Positions 25,872 through 34,167 of a stretch of DNA of 64,000 nucleotides are shown in pieces (position 1 is the first letter of the stretch; every line of letters begins with the position of its first letter). This DNA is from Donghicola tyrosinivorans (GTDB taxonomy: Bacteria; Pseudomonadota; Alphaproteobacteria; Rhodobacterales; Rhodobacteraceae): positions 1 to 64,000 of the forward strand of contig NZ_PVTQ01000005.1 in NCBI RefSeq assembly GCF_003003355.1, in the 5' to 3' direction. The notes under the pieces were generated by a model, which did not search any database, was not told the origin of the DNA, and was given only the letters and a program-made list of their open reading frames with translations. The position numbers and the translations under genes are program-made.

Positions 25872-26963
25872 CTAGTCCGTAGACCCGATCTTTGTAACGG
25901 ATTTTTTAAGCTCGGCGAACTCTTTCAACAGGCGCGGCAATCGGCGCAGGCCTTTGTAGGACTCGATATGGGTGTCCATTTTGACTGCCGGATACCCCAG
26001 CATAGCGCGGCCCGAAGGAACATTGGACAAAACAGCCGAGGCTGCCCCGATCACCACATTCTCACCAATCACCAGATTATCAGCCACACCCGCCTGCCCC
26101 GCGATCACCGTGTTGCGACCGATCTTGGACGACCCCGCAACGGCAGCCTGCGCACACAGCAGGCAGTCTTGCCCCACAACCACATTGTGGCCGATCTGCA
26201 CAAGGTTATCGATCTTGGTGCCGCTGCCAACGCGGGTGGCCCGCACAGTCCCGCGATCCACGGTCGAGTTCGCGCCGATTTCCACATCATCGCCGATCTC
26301 AACCCCGCCAAGCGAATGGATACGCGCCCATGCCTGCGACTTGATCTCGCCCTGATCCCCAAGGCTGCTACGCGCACGTTCGACGCCGGATTCTTCGGGG
26401 GTGACGAAAGAGAACCCGTCGCCGCCGATCACCACGTTGCCATGCAGGATCGCACGGGCACCGATATGAACGTCCGAATAAATACGCACCCCGGGGTGGA
26501 TCAGGCTGACTTCGCCAATGGTCACATCACGGGCGATGGTTACATGGCTGGCAATCACAGTGCCTGCACCGATCTTGGCCCGCGCGCCGATGACCGTGAA
26601 CGGACCGACCGACACATCGTCTGCCAGCTCAGCCGAGGGATCGATGATGGCGCTAGGGTGAATGCCCGCCGCGTACCCCTGCCCCGGATCAACCATAGCC
26701 GAGATGGTGGACATGCCGAAACGGGGCCGGTCCAGACATATGGCGGCCTCTAGGCCAAGGGCTTGCCAATCCGCGCCGCTCCAGAGCAGCGCCACCTTGG
26801 CTTGGCCCTTGGACAGGGTCTCGGCGTATTCGGGCTTCATCGCGATGGCCAGATCCTCGGGACCGGCATGAGCGGGTTCGGCCACACGGGTGATACAGAG
26901 GTCTGCATTACCAAGCGCAGGCACACCCAGCGCTCGGGCCAGTTCAGCTACGGTATACCGCAT
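25872..26963 (-). CDS. lpxD: UDP-3-O-acylglucosamine N-acyltransferase LpxD
   Basis: LpxD transfers a hydroxyacyl chain from ACP to UDP-3-O-acylglucosamine in lipid A synthesis. The 363-residue protein has an N-terminal uridine-binding domain (about 1-95), a left-handed beta-helix of hexapeptide repeats (about 100-310) and a C-terminal helical tail. The catalytic histidine is in LVQIGHNVVVG, and the HGNVVIGGDGFSFV segment of the family is visible. CGGGAG precedes the start. Here it is not beside lpxA/fabZ/lpxB; it lies with an L,D-transpeptidase, an ACP and a ketoacyl synthase, so it may be a second LpxD paralog. Confidence 0.92.
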   Translation of the reverse strand: MRYTVAELARALGVPALGNADLCITRVAEPAHAGPEDLAIAMKPEYAETLSKGQAKVALLWSGADWQALGLEAAICLDRPRFGMSTISAMVDPGQGYAAGIHPSAIIDPSAELADDVSVGPFTVIGARAKIGAGTVIASHVTIARDVTIGEVSLIHPGVRIYSDVHIGARAILHGNVVIGGDGFSFVTPEESGVERARSSLGDQGEIKSQAWARIHSLGGVEIGDDVEIGANSTVDRGTVRATRVGSGTKIDNLVQIGHNVVVGQDCLLCAQAAVAGSSKIGRNTVIAGQAGVADNLVIGENVVIGAASAVLSNVPSGRAMLGYPAVKMDTHIESYKGLRRLPRLLKEFAELKKSVTKIGSTD

Positions 26964-26990
26964 GCCACATTCTCCCGGAGTTAATCCGGA

Positions 26991-27007
26991 TCAGGGTCTA
27001 GCCCTGA
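26991..27007. other. Small palindrome over the L,D-transpeptidase stop codon
   Basis: TCAGGG and CCCTGA flank a five-base loop that includes the TAG stop region of the upstream gene. It has no T run, so it is not a terminator; it might protect or process the mRNA between the transpeptidase and lpxD parts. Confidence 0.3.
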
Positions 27008-28608
27008 ATAGCACGCAGCGCCACCCCTTCCCGTGCCAGAGCGTCCCAGATCTTGGCATCACGGCCATAGATGTCGCGGCGGAACTGGATGTGCCCTTTG
27101 GCGCTGGTAAAGGCGGTCCGATAAATCAGGTGCACAGGAACCGGCTGTTCCAGCGCGACCACGGTCTCGCGGCCCGTGGCCAGAACGCTTTTGAAATAGC
27201 CTTCAGGGTCTTTGGTCTGACGGGCCAGCAGTGCGTAGGCAAAGTCGAACGGCTGGTGCAGACGGATGCACCCGTGCGAGTACGCGCGCACTTCGCGACC
27301 AAACAGGTTCTTTGCCGGCGTATCGTGCAGGTAGATATTGTAGGGGTTCGGGAACATGAACTTGACCAAACCCAACGCGTTGCCCTGACTGGGCGGCTCT
27401 TTCAGCGCAAAGGGGAAGGTCCGAGCATTATAGGATGCAAAGTCCACCGCCGCGCGGCTTACAACGCGGCCCTTCGAATCGACCACATTCAAATGGCGCA
27501 CCGCGTTGGGGTTCTTCTGCAGCATCGGCAGATATTCCTTAACGGTGATCGAACGCGGAACGTTCCAGGTGGGGTTCACCACCATATGTTCCATCACATC
27601 CGAGAATTCCAAGCTGCGACGGTCGCCACTGTTGGCTCCGATGACCGAGCGGGTCTCAAACGTGACCTTATCATTGTCGATAATCTTCGCGGTAAAGTCG
27701 GTCAGGTTGACCAGCACATGACGTGCGCCGCGTTCCTTATTCAGCCAGCGCTCCCGCTCCATCGCGACGATCACCGATTGCAGACGGGCCTGCGCACTGG
27801 TGTTGATCTCTTTCAAGGTGCCTTCACCCAGAACGCCGTCGGCGGTCAGACCGTTGTCCAGCTGGAACGCCTGCACGGCTTGCTGGATCTCAGCGTCATA
27901 GGTCGCAGTCGCGCTACGGCCCAGATAGCCCATCGCCTGAAGTCGATTGCGCAGCGCCACGACCGAGTTGCCGGATGCGCCTGGTTTCAGAGTGCCGGGA
28001 ACCAATGCGCCCCAATCCCCACGGCCCAAGGTCCGCTCAAGGTCGGCTTTGGCAGCGAATAGACGGTTATACTCTTGGGTCTGGGGCGCGATCGCCCGCA
28101 GGAACCCACGGGGCGAGGATTTCACAAAGTTGGTCAGATAGGACAAACGGCTGCGGTACGGCACTTCACGGACAATGCCCGAATCCACCCGCGCGGGGAC
28201 CAGCACGCCGGTCTGCAAATCACGGGCGTATTTCAGGAAGGTCCGGCTTAGCGCGACCTCAACCTGCCCTACGTCACGGGCCGTTTTCGCAGAACCAAGC
28301 TGCGCGCGCAGGGTGTCAATCTGGTAGCTGGAAGTGGGCAGACCATGGGCGCCACTGTCTTCCAGCGCCTCGAACAGCGCTTCGCGGCGACGTTTGTCCT
28401 TACCACCGCGGGCCGTCCAGATCGGGTTAAAGTCGTTTTCGCGATAAAAGGCGGCAATATCCTCATCCGAGGACGAAGCCTCTGCAATCGCTTGCCGAAT
28501 TGCCGTCATCTGGGCAGACGCAGGAGTGGAAACTGCAAGCAGGACCATCATAAGAAGTGCGAAAAGACCTTTAAAACTTGGTGTTTTCGTCATGATTCCA
28601 CTCAGCAT
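26998..28608 (-). CDS. L,D-transpeptidase (YcbB/LdtD-like)
   Basis: This 536-residue exported enzyme forms 3-3 peptidoglycan cross-links or attaches proteins to the wall. A signal sequence is visible (FKGLFALLMMVLLAVSTPASAQ). It is followed by the YcbB scaffold region, a peptidoglycan-binding domain near residues 225-285 (VVALRNRLQAMGYLG, VQAFQLDNGLTADGVLGEGT), and the YkuD catalytic domain with YSHGCIRLH holding the nucleophilic cysteine. I start at MLSGIM (28608) behind AAGGAC; MTKTPS at 28593 is an alternative. It is the promoter-proximal gene of the operon with lpxD, ACP and ketoacyl synthase (34-base gap). Confidence 0.92.
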   Translation of the reverse strand: MLSGIMTKTPSFKGLFALLMMVLLAVSTPASAQMTAIRQAIAEASSSDEDIAAFYRENDFNPIWTARGGKDKRRREALFEALEDSGAHGLPTSSYQIDTLRAQLGSAKTARDVGQVEVALSRTFLKYARDLQTGVLVPARVDSGIVREVPYRSRLSYLTNFVKSSPRGFLRAIAPQTQEYNRLFAAKADLERTLGRGDWGALVPGTLKPGASGNSVVALRNRLQAMGYLGRSATATYDAEIQQAVQAFQLDNGLTADGVLGEGTLKEINTSAQARLQSVIVAMERERWLNKERGARHVLVNLTDFTAKIIDNDKVTFETRSVIGANSGDRRSLEFSDVMEHMVVNPTWNVPRSITVKEYLPMLQKNPNAVRHLNVVDSKGRVVSRAAVDFASYNARTFPFALKEPPSQGNALGLVKFMFPNPYNIYLHDTPAKNLFGREVRAYSHGCIRLHQPFDFAYALLARQTKDPEGYFKSVLATGRETVVALEQPVPVHLIYRTAFTSAKGHIQFRRDIYGRDAKIWDALAREGVALRAIQG

Positions 28609-28794
28609 GGCATGTCCTTTGCAATCCGTCCCAGCACTAAGCCGTTTTCTAATTCCACGACGGTAATGTCTATTCACAAGTGCAAATTCTCGCAAAAGGC
28701 GGCGATATTAACCTTGTTTTGTATACTTTGGGTCACAATCTGCCGGTGCGTTGAGCGAGAATTTGCCCATTTCCGAAAAGGACGGGAACCCGAG

Positions 28795-28899
28795 ATGAAT
28801 ACAAGCTTGGTACTAACAAAACCTTGTGCAATAACGATGGCACATCTGGGGATGGACAAAAAAATCCGCGAAACGCGGAATGAAATGGGACAGGCATGA
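28795..28899 (+). CDS. Possible 34-codon leader ORF coupled to the DUF882 gene
   Basis: An ATG at 28795 follows GGGAA and opens a 34-codon frame that ends with TGA at 28897-28899, overlapping the next start as ATGA. The product would begin MNTSLVLTKPC and end KKIRETRNEMGQA. The arrangement suggests translational coupling, but the peptide matches nothing I know, and chance is possible. Confidence 0.25.
   Translation: MNTSLVLTKPCAITMAHLGMDKKIRETRNEMGQA
28865..28879. promoter_or_regulatory. Inverted repeat upstream of DUF882 gene start
   Basis: TCCGCG and CGCGGA are separated by AAA, 17 bases before the ATG at 28896. It may be a protein-binding site or a small mRNA hairpin near the ribosome binding site. 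Confidence 0.3.
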
Positions 28900-29462
28900 C
28901 GATGACGATCACTAACGTGACTCGCCGTGGGTTGCTTCGCGCTTTCGCCGCAACTGCAGTTGCAGCGGCGCCGACCTACTCCAATGCGTTCGGCTTCCTT
29001 CGCGGAGCTGGCGATGTACGCCGAATCCAAATGTATTCCGGTCGTACAGGCGAAAAACTGAACACGATCTACTGGATCGATGGGGAGTATATCCCCGAAG
29101 CACTGGACGAAGTTTCGCACTTCATGCGCGATTGGCGGACCAACCAAGTCAAGACAATTGACGCCCGCACTGTTGATATCGCGTCGGCGGCTCACCGCCT
29201 TATGGACATCAGCGAACCCTACATGCTTCTGTCGGGCTACCGTAGCCCTCAGACCAACAACATGCTTCGCTCGCGTTCGCGCGGAGTTGCTAAAAACTCG
29301 TTGCACATGCGTGGTCAGGCCGCTGACCTGCGTCTGGCGTCCCGCTCGGTCAAGCAGATGGCGCAAGCCGCTAAGGCCTGTAATGCTGGTGGTGTCGGCT
29401 CGTACTACGGCTCTAACTTTGTTCACATGGACTGCGGCGACGTTCGCACATGGAACGGTTAA
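28896..29462 (+). CDS. Tat-exported DUF882/YcbK-type M15 peptidase-like protein
   Basis: This 188-residue protein has a twin-arginine signal (TRRGLLRAFAATAVAAAPTYSNAFG) and a C-terminal M15/DUF882 domain (about 55-188). Likely zinc ligands are seen in SLHMRGQAADLRL and NFVHMDCGDVR, with the GYRSP motif between. Relatives are putative peptidoglycan endopeptidases. It diverges from the L,D-transpeptidase operon, so a wall-remodelling role fits its neighbour. The Tat signal implies export after folding, possibly with metal bound. The ATG at 28896 is used; another in-frame ATG is two codons later. Confidence 0.9.
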   Translation: MTMTITNVTRRGLLRAFAATAVAAAPTYSNAFGFLRGAGDVRRIQMYSGRTGEKLNTIYWIDGEYIPEALDEVSHFMRDWRTNQVKTIDARTVDIASAAHRLMDISEPYMLLSGYRSPQTNNMLRSRSRGVAKNSLHMRGQAADLRLASRSVKQMAQAAKACNAGGVGSYYGSNFVHMDCGDVRTWNG

Positions 29463-29495
29463 TAGCGAAAACTCGCGCATAACACGAAAAGATGC

Positions 29496-29525
29496 AAAAG
29501 CCGTCCCGTTTGGGCGGCTTTTTCT
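29496..29525 (+). terminator. Terminator after DUF882 gene
   Basis: The stem AAAGCCG-CCC pairs with GGG-CGGCTTT, with one unpaired T, and is followed by TTTTTCTTTT. It separates this gene from the sqd operon. Confidence 0.8.
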
Positions 29526-29553
29526 TTTGCGTCACGGGCCTTTACGGGGCACT

Positions 29554-29608
29554 CTGTCACCAATCATTTATAAAGCTGACATCGGCATTTTATCCGCCTG
29601 ACATAGTT
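29554..29608 (+). promoter_or_regulatory. Probable extended Pho box upstream of sqdB
   Basis: Heptamers CTGTCAC (29554), CTGACAT (29576) and CTGACAT (29598) lie at 22-base steps, which is twice the 11-base PhoB repeat. The intervening units at 29565 (CATTTAT) and 29587 (ATTTTAT) are weak matches in the same register. The block ends 34 bases before the sqdB start. Confidence 0.6.
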
Positions 29609-29642
29609 CATTTTCAAGATTTATTATTTTCAGGAGAGTCCT

Positions 29643-30863
29643 ATGAAAATCGCAATCCTTGGTGGCGACGGGTTTGTCGGTTGGCCCACAGTTTTGCATT
29701 TATCGCAGGCGGGTCATGAGATCCACATCATCGACAACCTCTCGCGCCGCTGGATTGACACCGAACTGGGCGTCCAATCACTGACCCCGATGGACTCGAT
29801 TCAGGAACGCTGCCGCATCTGGAAAGAGGTTTCGGGCGAAAAACTGCACTTTCACTTGCTGGATCTTGCAAATGAGTATGAGCGTCTGAAAGGCTGGCTG
29901 ATCGACCACAAACCTGACGCGATCATCCATTTCGCCGAACAGCGCGCCGCGCCCTATTCCATGAAGACCGACCGCCATAAGGTCTACACGGTCAATAACA
30001 ACGTCAATGCCACCCACAACCTGCTGGCCGCGGTGGTCGAGGCAGGCATCGATCCCCATATCGTGCATCTGGGGACCATGGGCGTCTATGGCTATTCCAG
30101 TGTCGGGGCAGCGATCCCCGAAGGCTATCTGGATGTCGAGATTGAAAATCTTGCCGGTGAGACAAAAGGCTTAGAGATTCTCTATCCCACCCGCCCCGGC
30201 TCGGTCTATCACATGACAAAATCGCTGGATCAGATCTTGTTCCAGTTCTACGCGCAGAATGACGGGCTGCGGATCACCGATCTGCATCAGGGCATCGTCT
30301 GGGGCACGCACACTGACCAGACCCGCCGCCATGAGCAACTGATCAACCGCTTCGATTACGATGGCGATTACGGTACCGTCCTGAACCGATTCCTCATTCA
30401 GGCCGCGATCAACTATCCGCTGACCGTGCATGGCACCGGCGGGCAGACCCGAGCCTTTATCCACATTCAGGACAGTGTCCGTTGCATCGAACTGGCCCTT
30501 TCTGACGCGCCGAAATCCGGCGAACGGGTCAAAATCTTTAACCAGATGACCGAGACCCACCGCGTCCGCGATCTGGCCCAAATGATCAGCCGCCTCACCG
30601 GTGCCGACATCGCCAACCTGCCCAACCCCCGCAAAGAAGCGGCAGAGAACGATCTGATCGTGAAGAACGATCAGTTCCTTGCCCTTGGTCTGAACCCCGT
30701 CACTCTGGAGCAGGGTCTTCTGTCCGAAGTGGTGGACGTGGCCAAGAAATACGCCCACCGGATCGATCGCAGCCGTGTACCTGCAGTATCCGCGTGGACG
30801 CGTGATATTGCCTCCCGTGTCAATCACGATCCGGAAGGAAAACGTTTAAAATCGGTAAGTTAA
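29643..30863 (+). CDS. sqdB: UDP-sulfoquinovose synthase SqdB
   Basis: SqdB makes UDP-sulfoquinovose from UDP-glucose and sulfite, the head-group donor for the sulfolipid SQDG. The 406-residue SDR protein has the NAD motif GGDGFVGWPT at the N-terminus. It shares strings with plant SQD1 and bacterial SqdB: DNLSRRWID, ESLTP-like QSLTPMDSI, HFAEQRAAPYSM, NNNVNATHNLL, HLGTMGVYGY and the YHMTKSLD catalytic Tyr-Lys pair, then DLHQGIVWGT. AGGAGA precedes the ATG. It is the first gene of sqdBDC, and the overlap with sqdD is TAATG. Confidence 0.96.
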   Translation: MKIAILGGDGFVGWPTVLHLSQAGHEIHIIDNLSRRWIDTELGVQSLTPMDSIQERCRIWKEVSGEKLHFHLLDLANEYERLKGWLIDHKPDAIIHFAEQRAAPYSMKTDRHKVYTVNNNVNATHNLLAAVVEAGIDPHIVHLGTMGVYGYSSVGAAIPEGYLDVEIENLAGETKGLEILYPTRPGSVYHMTKSLDQILFQFYAQNDGLRITDLHQGIVWGTHTDQTRRHEQLINRFDYDGDYGTVLNRFLIQAAINYPLTVHGTGGQTRAFIHIQDSVRCIELALSDAPKSGERVKIFNQMTETHRVRDLAQMISRLTGADIANLPNPRKEAAENDLIVKNDQFLALGLNPVTLEQGLLSEVVDVAKKYAHRIDRSRVPAVSAWTRDIASRVNHDPEGKRLKSVS

Positions 30864-31708
30864 TGGACGGAATACAAGTATCGCGTGCTGCATATTCGCA
30901 GCACGCCTACGTCACTCTGGTGACGAATTCGAACTACGTGGCCGGAGCGCGGGCATTATTACGCTCGCTTCTCTGGACGGGAACCGAGGCTGATTTGGTG
31001 GTGATGCATACCGCCGCCCTATCTGCTGACGATCTGGCCGAGCTTGAGACATTTGCCGCGCGACTGGTGCAGGTGGATTTACTGCCCACTTCGGACGCGT
31101 TCAATCAGGCTCATGCCCGGGACGCGCTACATGGTGCCGCGCCCTTTACAAAGGGCGGCAAGCCGGTCTTTCACACGCCCTTGGACAATTTCGCCAAGTT
31201 GCGTCTGTGGCAACTAACCGACTACGACAACGTGGTGTTTCTGGATGCCGATACGGTGGTGGTGCGCAACATCGACAACCTGTTCGAGTACCCCGAGTTC
31301 TGCGCCGCGCCCAATGTCTACGAAAGCCTTTCGGACTTTCATCGGATGAACAGTGGCGTGTTCACCGCCCGGCCCTCGCAGAAGACGTTCCACAAGATGC
31401 TGGCGGAACTGGACGTACCCGATGCCTTCTGGCGGCGCACGGATCAGACCTTTCTTCAGTCCTACTTTCCCGATTGGAACGGCCTGCCCGTCACCTACAA
31501 CACGCTGCAATATGTCTGGATGAACCTGCCTGACCTCTGGAACTGGGACATGGTGAAGGTTATCCATTACCAGTATGAAAAACCTTGGGAAATGGACCAC
31601 CCAAAGTCCGAGGAACTGGCCACGTTGATCGCTATCTGGCACCAGTATTACGATGGCAGTTCCCGCCCTGATCTTGATCGCATGGCCAAGCCCGCCGCTG
31701 TCTCATGA
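30863..31708 (+). CDS. sqdD: Glycosyltransferase family 8 protein SqdD
   Basis: This 281-residue glycogenin-like transferase is the likely enzyme that moves sulfoquinovose to diacylglycerol in R. sphaeroides-type sulfolipid synthesis. It has the GT8 fold start (YVTLVTNSNYVAGARALLRSL), the metal-binding DxD in VVFLDADTVVVRNID, and FNSG-like RMNSGVFTARPS. DQTFLQSYFPDW and KVIHYQYEKPW complete the family pattern. The start overlaps the sqdB stop by one base. Gene order sqdB-sqdD-sqdC equals the R. sphaeroides operon, which supports the name. Confidence 0.9.
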   Translation: MDGIQVSRAAYSQHAYVTLVTNSNYVAGARALLRSLLWTGTEADLVVMHTAALSADDLAELETFAARLVQVDLLPTSDAFNQAHARDALHGAAPFTKGGKPVFHTPLDNFAKLRLWQLTDYDNVVFLDADTVVVRNIDNLFEYPEFCAAPNVYESLSDFHRMNSGVFTARPSQKTFHKMLAELDVPDAFWRRTDQTFLQSYFPDWNGLPVTYNTLQYVWMNLPDLWNWDMVKVIHYQYEKPWEMDHPKSEELATLIAIWHQYYDGSSRPDLDRMAKPAAVS

Positions 31709-32526
31709 AGATTGCACTGACTGGCGCCGGCGGCTACGTCGGCAGTTTCTTCCTTTATGGTTTACGTGATCAAGGGCATGAGGTCGTACCCTTTGGCCGC
31801 GATGGCGTTCCATATGATTTGGGCGACCAGCCGGACCTGACGGGGTTCGATGCCCTGATCCACTGTGCCTTTTCCCATGTTGAGGGGAAATTTCGCGGCG
31901 GAGAAGGCGACGATCCTGAAGGCTTTATTCGCCTGAACCGTGATGGATCACTGACCTTGTTTGAGGCCGCAAAGGCCGCTGGCGTAGGGCGAGTTCTGTT
32001 TCTGTCGTCGCGGGCGGTCTACGGTCCCCGACCAACAGGCACTCTGCTAACCGAAGGTATGACCTGCACCCCCGATACGTTGTACGGCCAAGTGAAACTG
32101 GACTGCGAAGACGGGCTAAAGGCTCTGACGGACGACGGTTTTCAAACCACCAGCCTCAGGGCGACCGGCGTCTATGGGGCCTCGGTCGTGTGTGGTCCCC
32201 ATAAGTGGCGCGCGATGTTCGCCGACTTCCGTGAAGGTAAAACGATCGCCCCTCGTAACGGGACCGAAGTGCATGGTCGCGATCTTTGTTCCGCCGCCGA
32301 AATCCTGCTGGCCTCCGACGCGCCGCCGCAGACAGTCAATGTCTCGGACATGCTGATGGATCGCCATGATGTGTTGGGGATTTATGCCGGGCTGAAGGGC
32401 TATGACCATCCGCTGCCAGAGCGCAGCACTGCCACGCCGAACCAAATGGATTGCACGCGCTTGCAGCAGATGGGATGGCAGCCCCGAGGCGAACAAGGGC
32501 TGCGAGACTGGCTCGCAACCCTCTGA
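31705..32526 (+). CDS. sqdC: NAD-dependent epimerase/reductase-like protein SqdC
   Basis: This 273-residue SDR protein has GAGGYVGSFF at the N-terminus and the YxxxK-like YGQVKLD near residue 131. In R. sphaeroides, sqdC is the third sulfolipid gene; its mutants accumulate a sulfoquinovosyl intermediate, and its precise reaction is not settled in what I know. The start is ATGA-coupled to sqdD, so the three genes form one operon. It converges with hflX, with only two bases between the stop codons. Confidence 0.85.
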   Translation: MKIALTGAGGYVGSFFLYGLRDQGHEVVPFGRDGVPYDLGDQPDLTGFDALIHCAFSHVEGKFRGGEGDDPEGFIRLNRDGSLTLFEAAKAAGVGRVLFLSSRAVYGPRPTGTLLTEGMTCTPDTLYGQVKLDCEDGLKALTDDGFQTTSLRATGVYGASVVCGPHKWRAMFADFREGKTIAPRNGTEVHGRDLCSAAEILLASDAPPQTVNVSDMLMDRHDVLGIYAGLKGYDHPLPERSTATPNQMDCTRLQQMGWQPRGEQGLRDWLATL

Positions 32527-32528
32527 CG

Positions 32529-33803
32529 TTAAACGTCTTTGTACTGGTTCGAATCTTTCTGGGTCCAGCGCACGTCGATTTCAAAACCGGTTTCGGTCTG
32601 GCGTTCTTCCAGAACGAAACCCTTCTTGAAAAGCCACGCCCGCTTTTTCCCGTCCGAGAAACCCAGCTCTAAGGTTTCTTCGACACGGGCGCCTTCCAGC
32701 GCCTCGGACACCGTTGCCAGCAGCTCATCCAGCCCTTCGCCGGTGACAGCCGACAGAACCATGGTGTTGTCCGAACGCGCCGCCTGATTCATCAGAGTTT
32801 CGCGGCGTTCTTCGTCCACGCGGTCGATCTTGTTCCAGACCTCAATCATTGGAACCTCTTTCGAGGTGCCAAGACTTTCAAGGATATCGCGCACATCGGC
32901 CGCCTGTAGAGCGGACTCCGCGTGGCTGATGTCGCGCACGTGCAAAATGACCTGCGCGGCCAACACCTCTTCCAGCGTGGCGCGGAATGCGGCAACCAGT
33001 TCGGTCGGCAGATCGCTGATAAAGCCCACCGTATCCGAAAGGATGATCTCAGGCCCATCAGGCAACTTGACCGAGCGCATGGTCGGGTCCAGCGTTGCGA
33101 ACAGCATGTCCTTGGCCATCACGTCTGCACCGGTCAGACGGTTGAACAAGGTGGATTTACCGGCGTTCGTATAGCCGACCAAGGCCACAATCGGGAACGG
33201 CACCTTAGCGCGGGCCGCACGGTGCAGATTGCGGGTCTTAACCACTTTGTCCAGCTGACGACGCAGGCGAACCAACTGGTCATCAATAGCCCGGCGGTCA
33301 GCCTCGATCTGGGTTTCGCCGGGGCCGCCAACAAAGCCCAAACCGCCCCGCTGACGTTCAAGGTGGGTCCACGCACGGACCAGTCGGGTGCGCTGATAGG
33401 ACAGCGCGGCCATTTCCACCTGCAACACACCTTCGCGGGTGGCAGCCCGATCCGAGAAAATCTCGAGGATCAGGCCAGTGCGGTCCAGAACCTTACACTT
33501 CCACTCTTTTTCAAGGTTGCGCTGCTGAATCGGGCTGACAGGACCGTCGATCAGAACCAGCGCGATTTCATCGCGTTTGATCCACTCGGCCAGTTCCTGA
33601 ATTTTGCCCGACCCGAACAACATACCCGGATGGGGACGTGGCAGACGCACCACCGTTCCGCCCACGACCTCCAGATGCGGCAAAGCAGCCGCCAAAGCGA
33701 CTGCTTCCTCATACGCCGGGCCGGCTGCCCTGCGCTGTCCATCGCTCCGGATGTCAGGATGCAGAACTAACGCGCGCGTCAGCTCTTCTTGTGTTTCATT
33801 CAA
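32529..33803 (-). CDS. hflX: Ribosome-associated GTPase HflX
   Basis: HflX is a GTPase that binds the 50S subunit and splits stalled ribosomes under stress. The 424-residue protein has the HflX N-terminal domain (about 1-195: [27 protein letters not shown], then [13 protein letters not shown]). The G domain follows, with G1 [11 protein letters not shown]3 [12 protein letters not shown] and G4 WNKIDRV, then a short C-terminal domain. The start overlaps the hfq stop by 4 bases, and hfq-hflX pairing is widely conserved. Confidence 0.96.
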   Translation of the reverse strand: MNETQEELTRALVLHPDIRSDGQRRAAGPAYEEAVALAAALPHLEVVGGTVVRLPRPHPGMLFGSGKIQELAEWIKRDEIALVLIDGPVSPIQQRNLEKEWKCKVLDRTGLILEIFSDRAATREGVLQVEMAALSYQRTRLVRAWTHLERQRGGLGFVGGPGETQIEADRRAIDDQLVRLRRQLDKVVKTRNLHRAARAKVPFPIVALVGYTNAGKSTLFNRLTGADVMAKDMLFATLDPTMRSVKLPDGPEIILSDTVGFISDLPTELVAAFRATLEEVLAAQVILHVRDISHAESALQAADVRDILESLGTSKEVPMIEVWNKIDRVDEERRETLMNQAARSDNTMVLSAVTGEGLDELLATVSEALEGARVEETLELGFSDGKKRAWLFKKGFVLEERQTETGFEIDVRWTQKDSNQYKDV

Positions 33804-34039
33804 TTGTCGTTATCGCCGTCGTAAAGGTTCAAAGGCTGAGCAGGCATGATGGTCGAGATTGCATGTTTGTACACAAGCTGGGACTGACCGTCACGGCGCA
33901 GAAGAACGCAGAAGTTATCGAACCAAGTGATGACGCCTTGCAGCTTGACCCCGTTAATCAGGAAGATAGTGACCGGGATCTTGGTCTTCCGTACATGGTT
34001 TAGAAAAGCGTCTTGCAAGTTTTGCTTATCGGAAGCCAT
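33800..34039 (-). CDS. hfq: RNA chaperone Hfq
   Basis: Hfq is a hexameric RNA chaperone that pairs small RNAs with mRNAs. The 79-residue protein matches short alphaproteobacterial Hfq: Sm1 with [18 protein letters not shown] and [12 protein letters not shown], and Sm2 with [10 protein letters not shown]. The N-terminal QNLQDAFLN helix is intact. The start is MASDKQ at 34039; the longer frame to 34138 adds an unrelated segment. Its presence fits the candidate small RNA at 23290-23396. Confidence 0.97.
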   Translation of the reverse strand: MASDKQNLQDAFLNHVRKTKIPVTIFLINGVKLQGVITWFDNFCVLLRRDGQSQLVYKHAISTIMPAQPLNLYDGDNDN

Positions 34040-34167
34040 TGTATTTGCACCTTTATTCTTGTCATTGCCGCTGTGCAGCGCCTGTCTCGCCCACGGAGTA
34101 TGGAGAGCGATTGCCCGAGTTTCCAGCCTATAATTCACTTATGACACATGAAAATTGCTGATGTGTC

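Noticed and set aside
28345-28899. 184-codon plus-strand frame ending over the DUF882 start
   Set aside because: Most of it is antisense to the L,D-transpeptidase gene. Only its last 34 codons lie in the intergenic region, and these are listed separately as a weak leader candidate.
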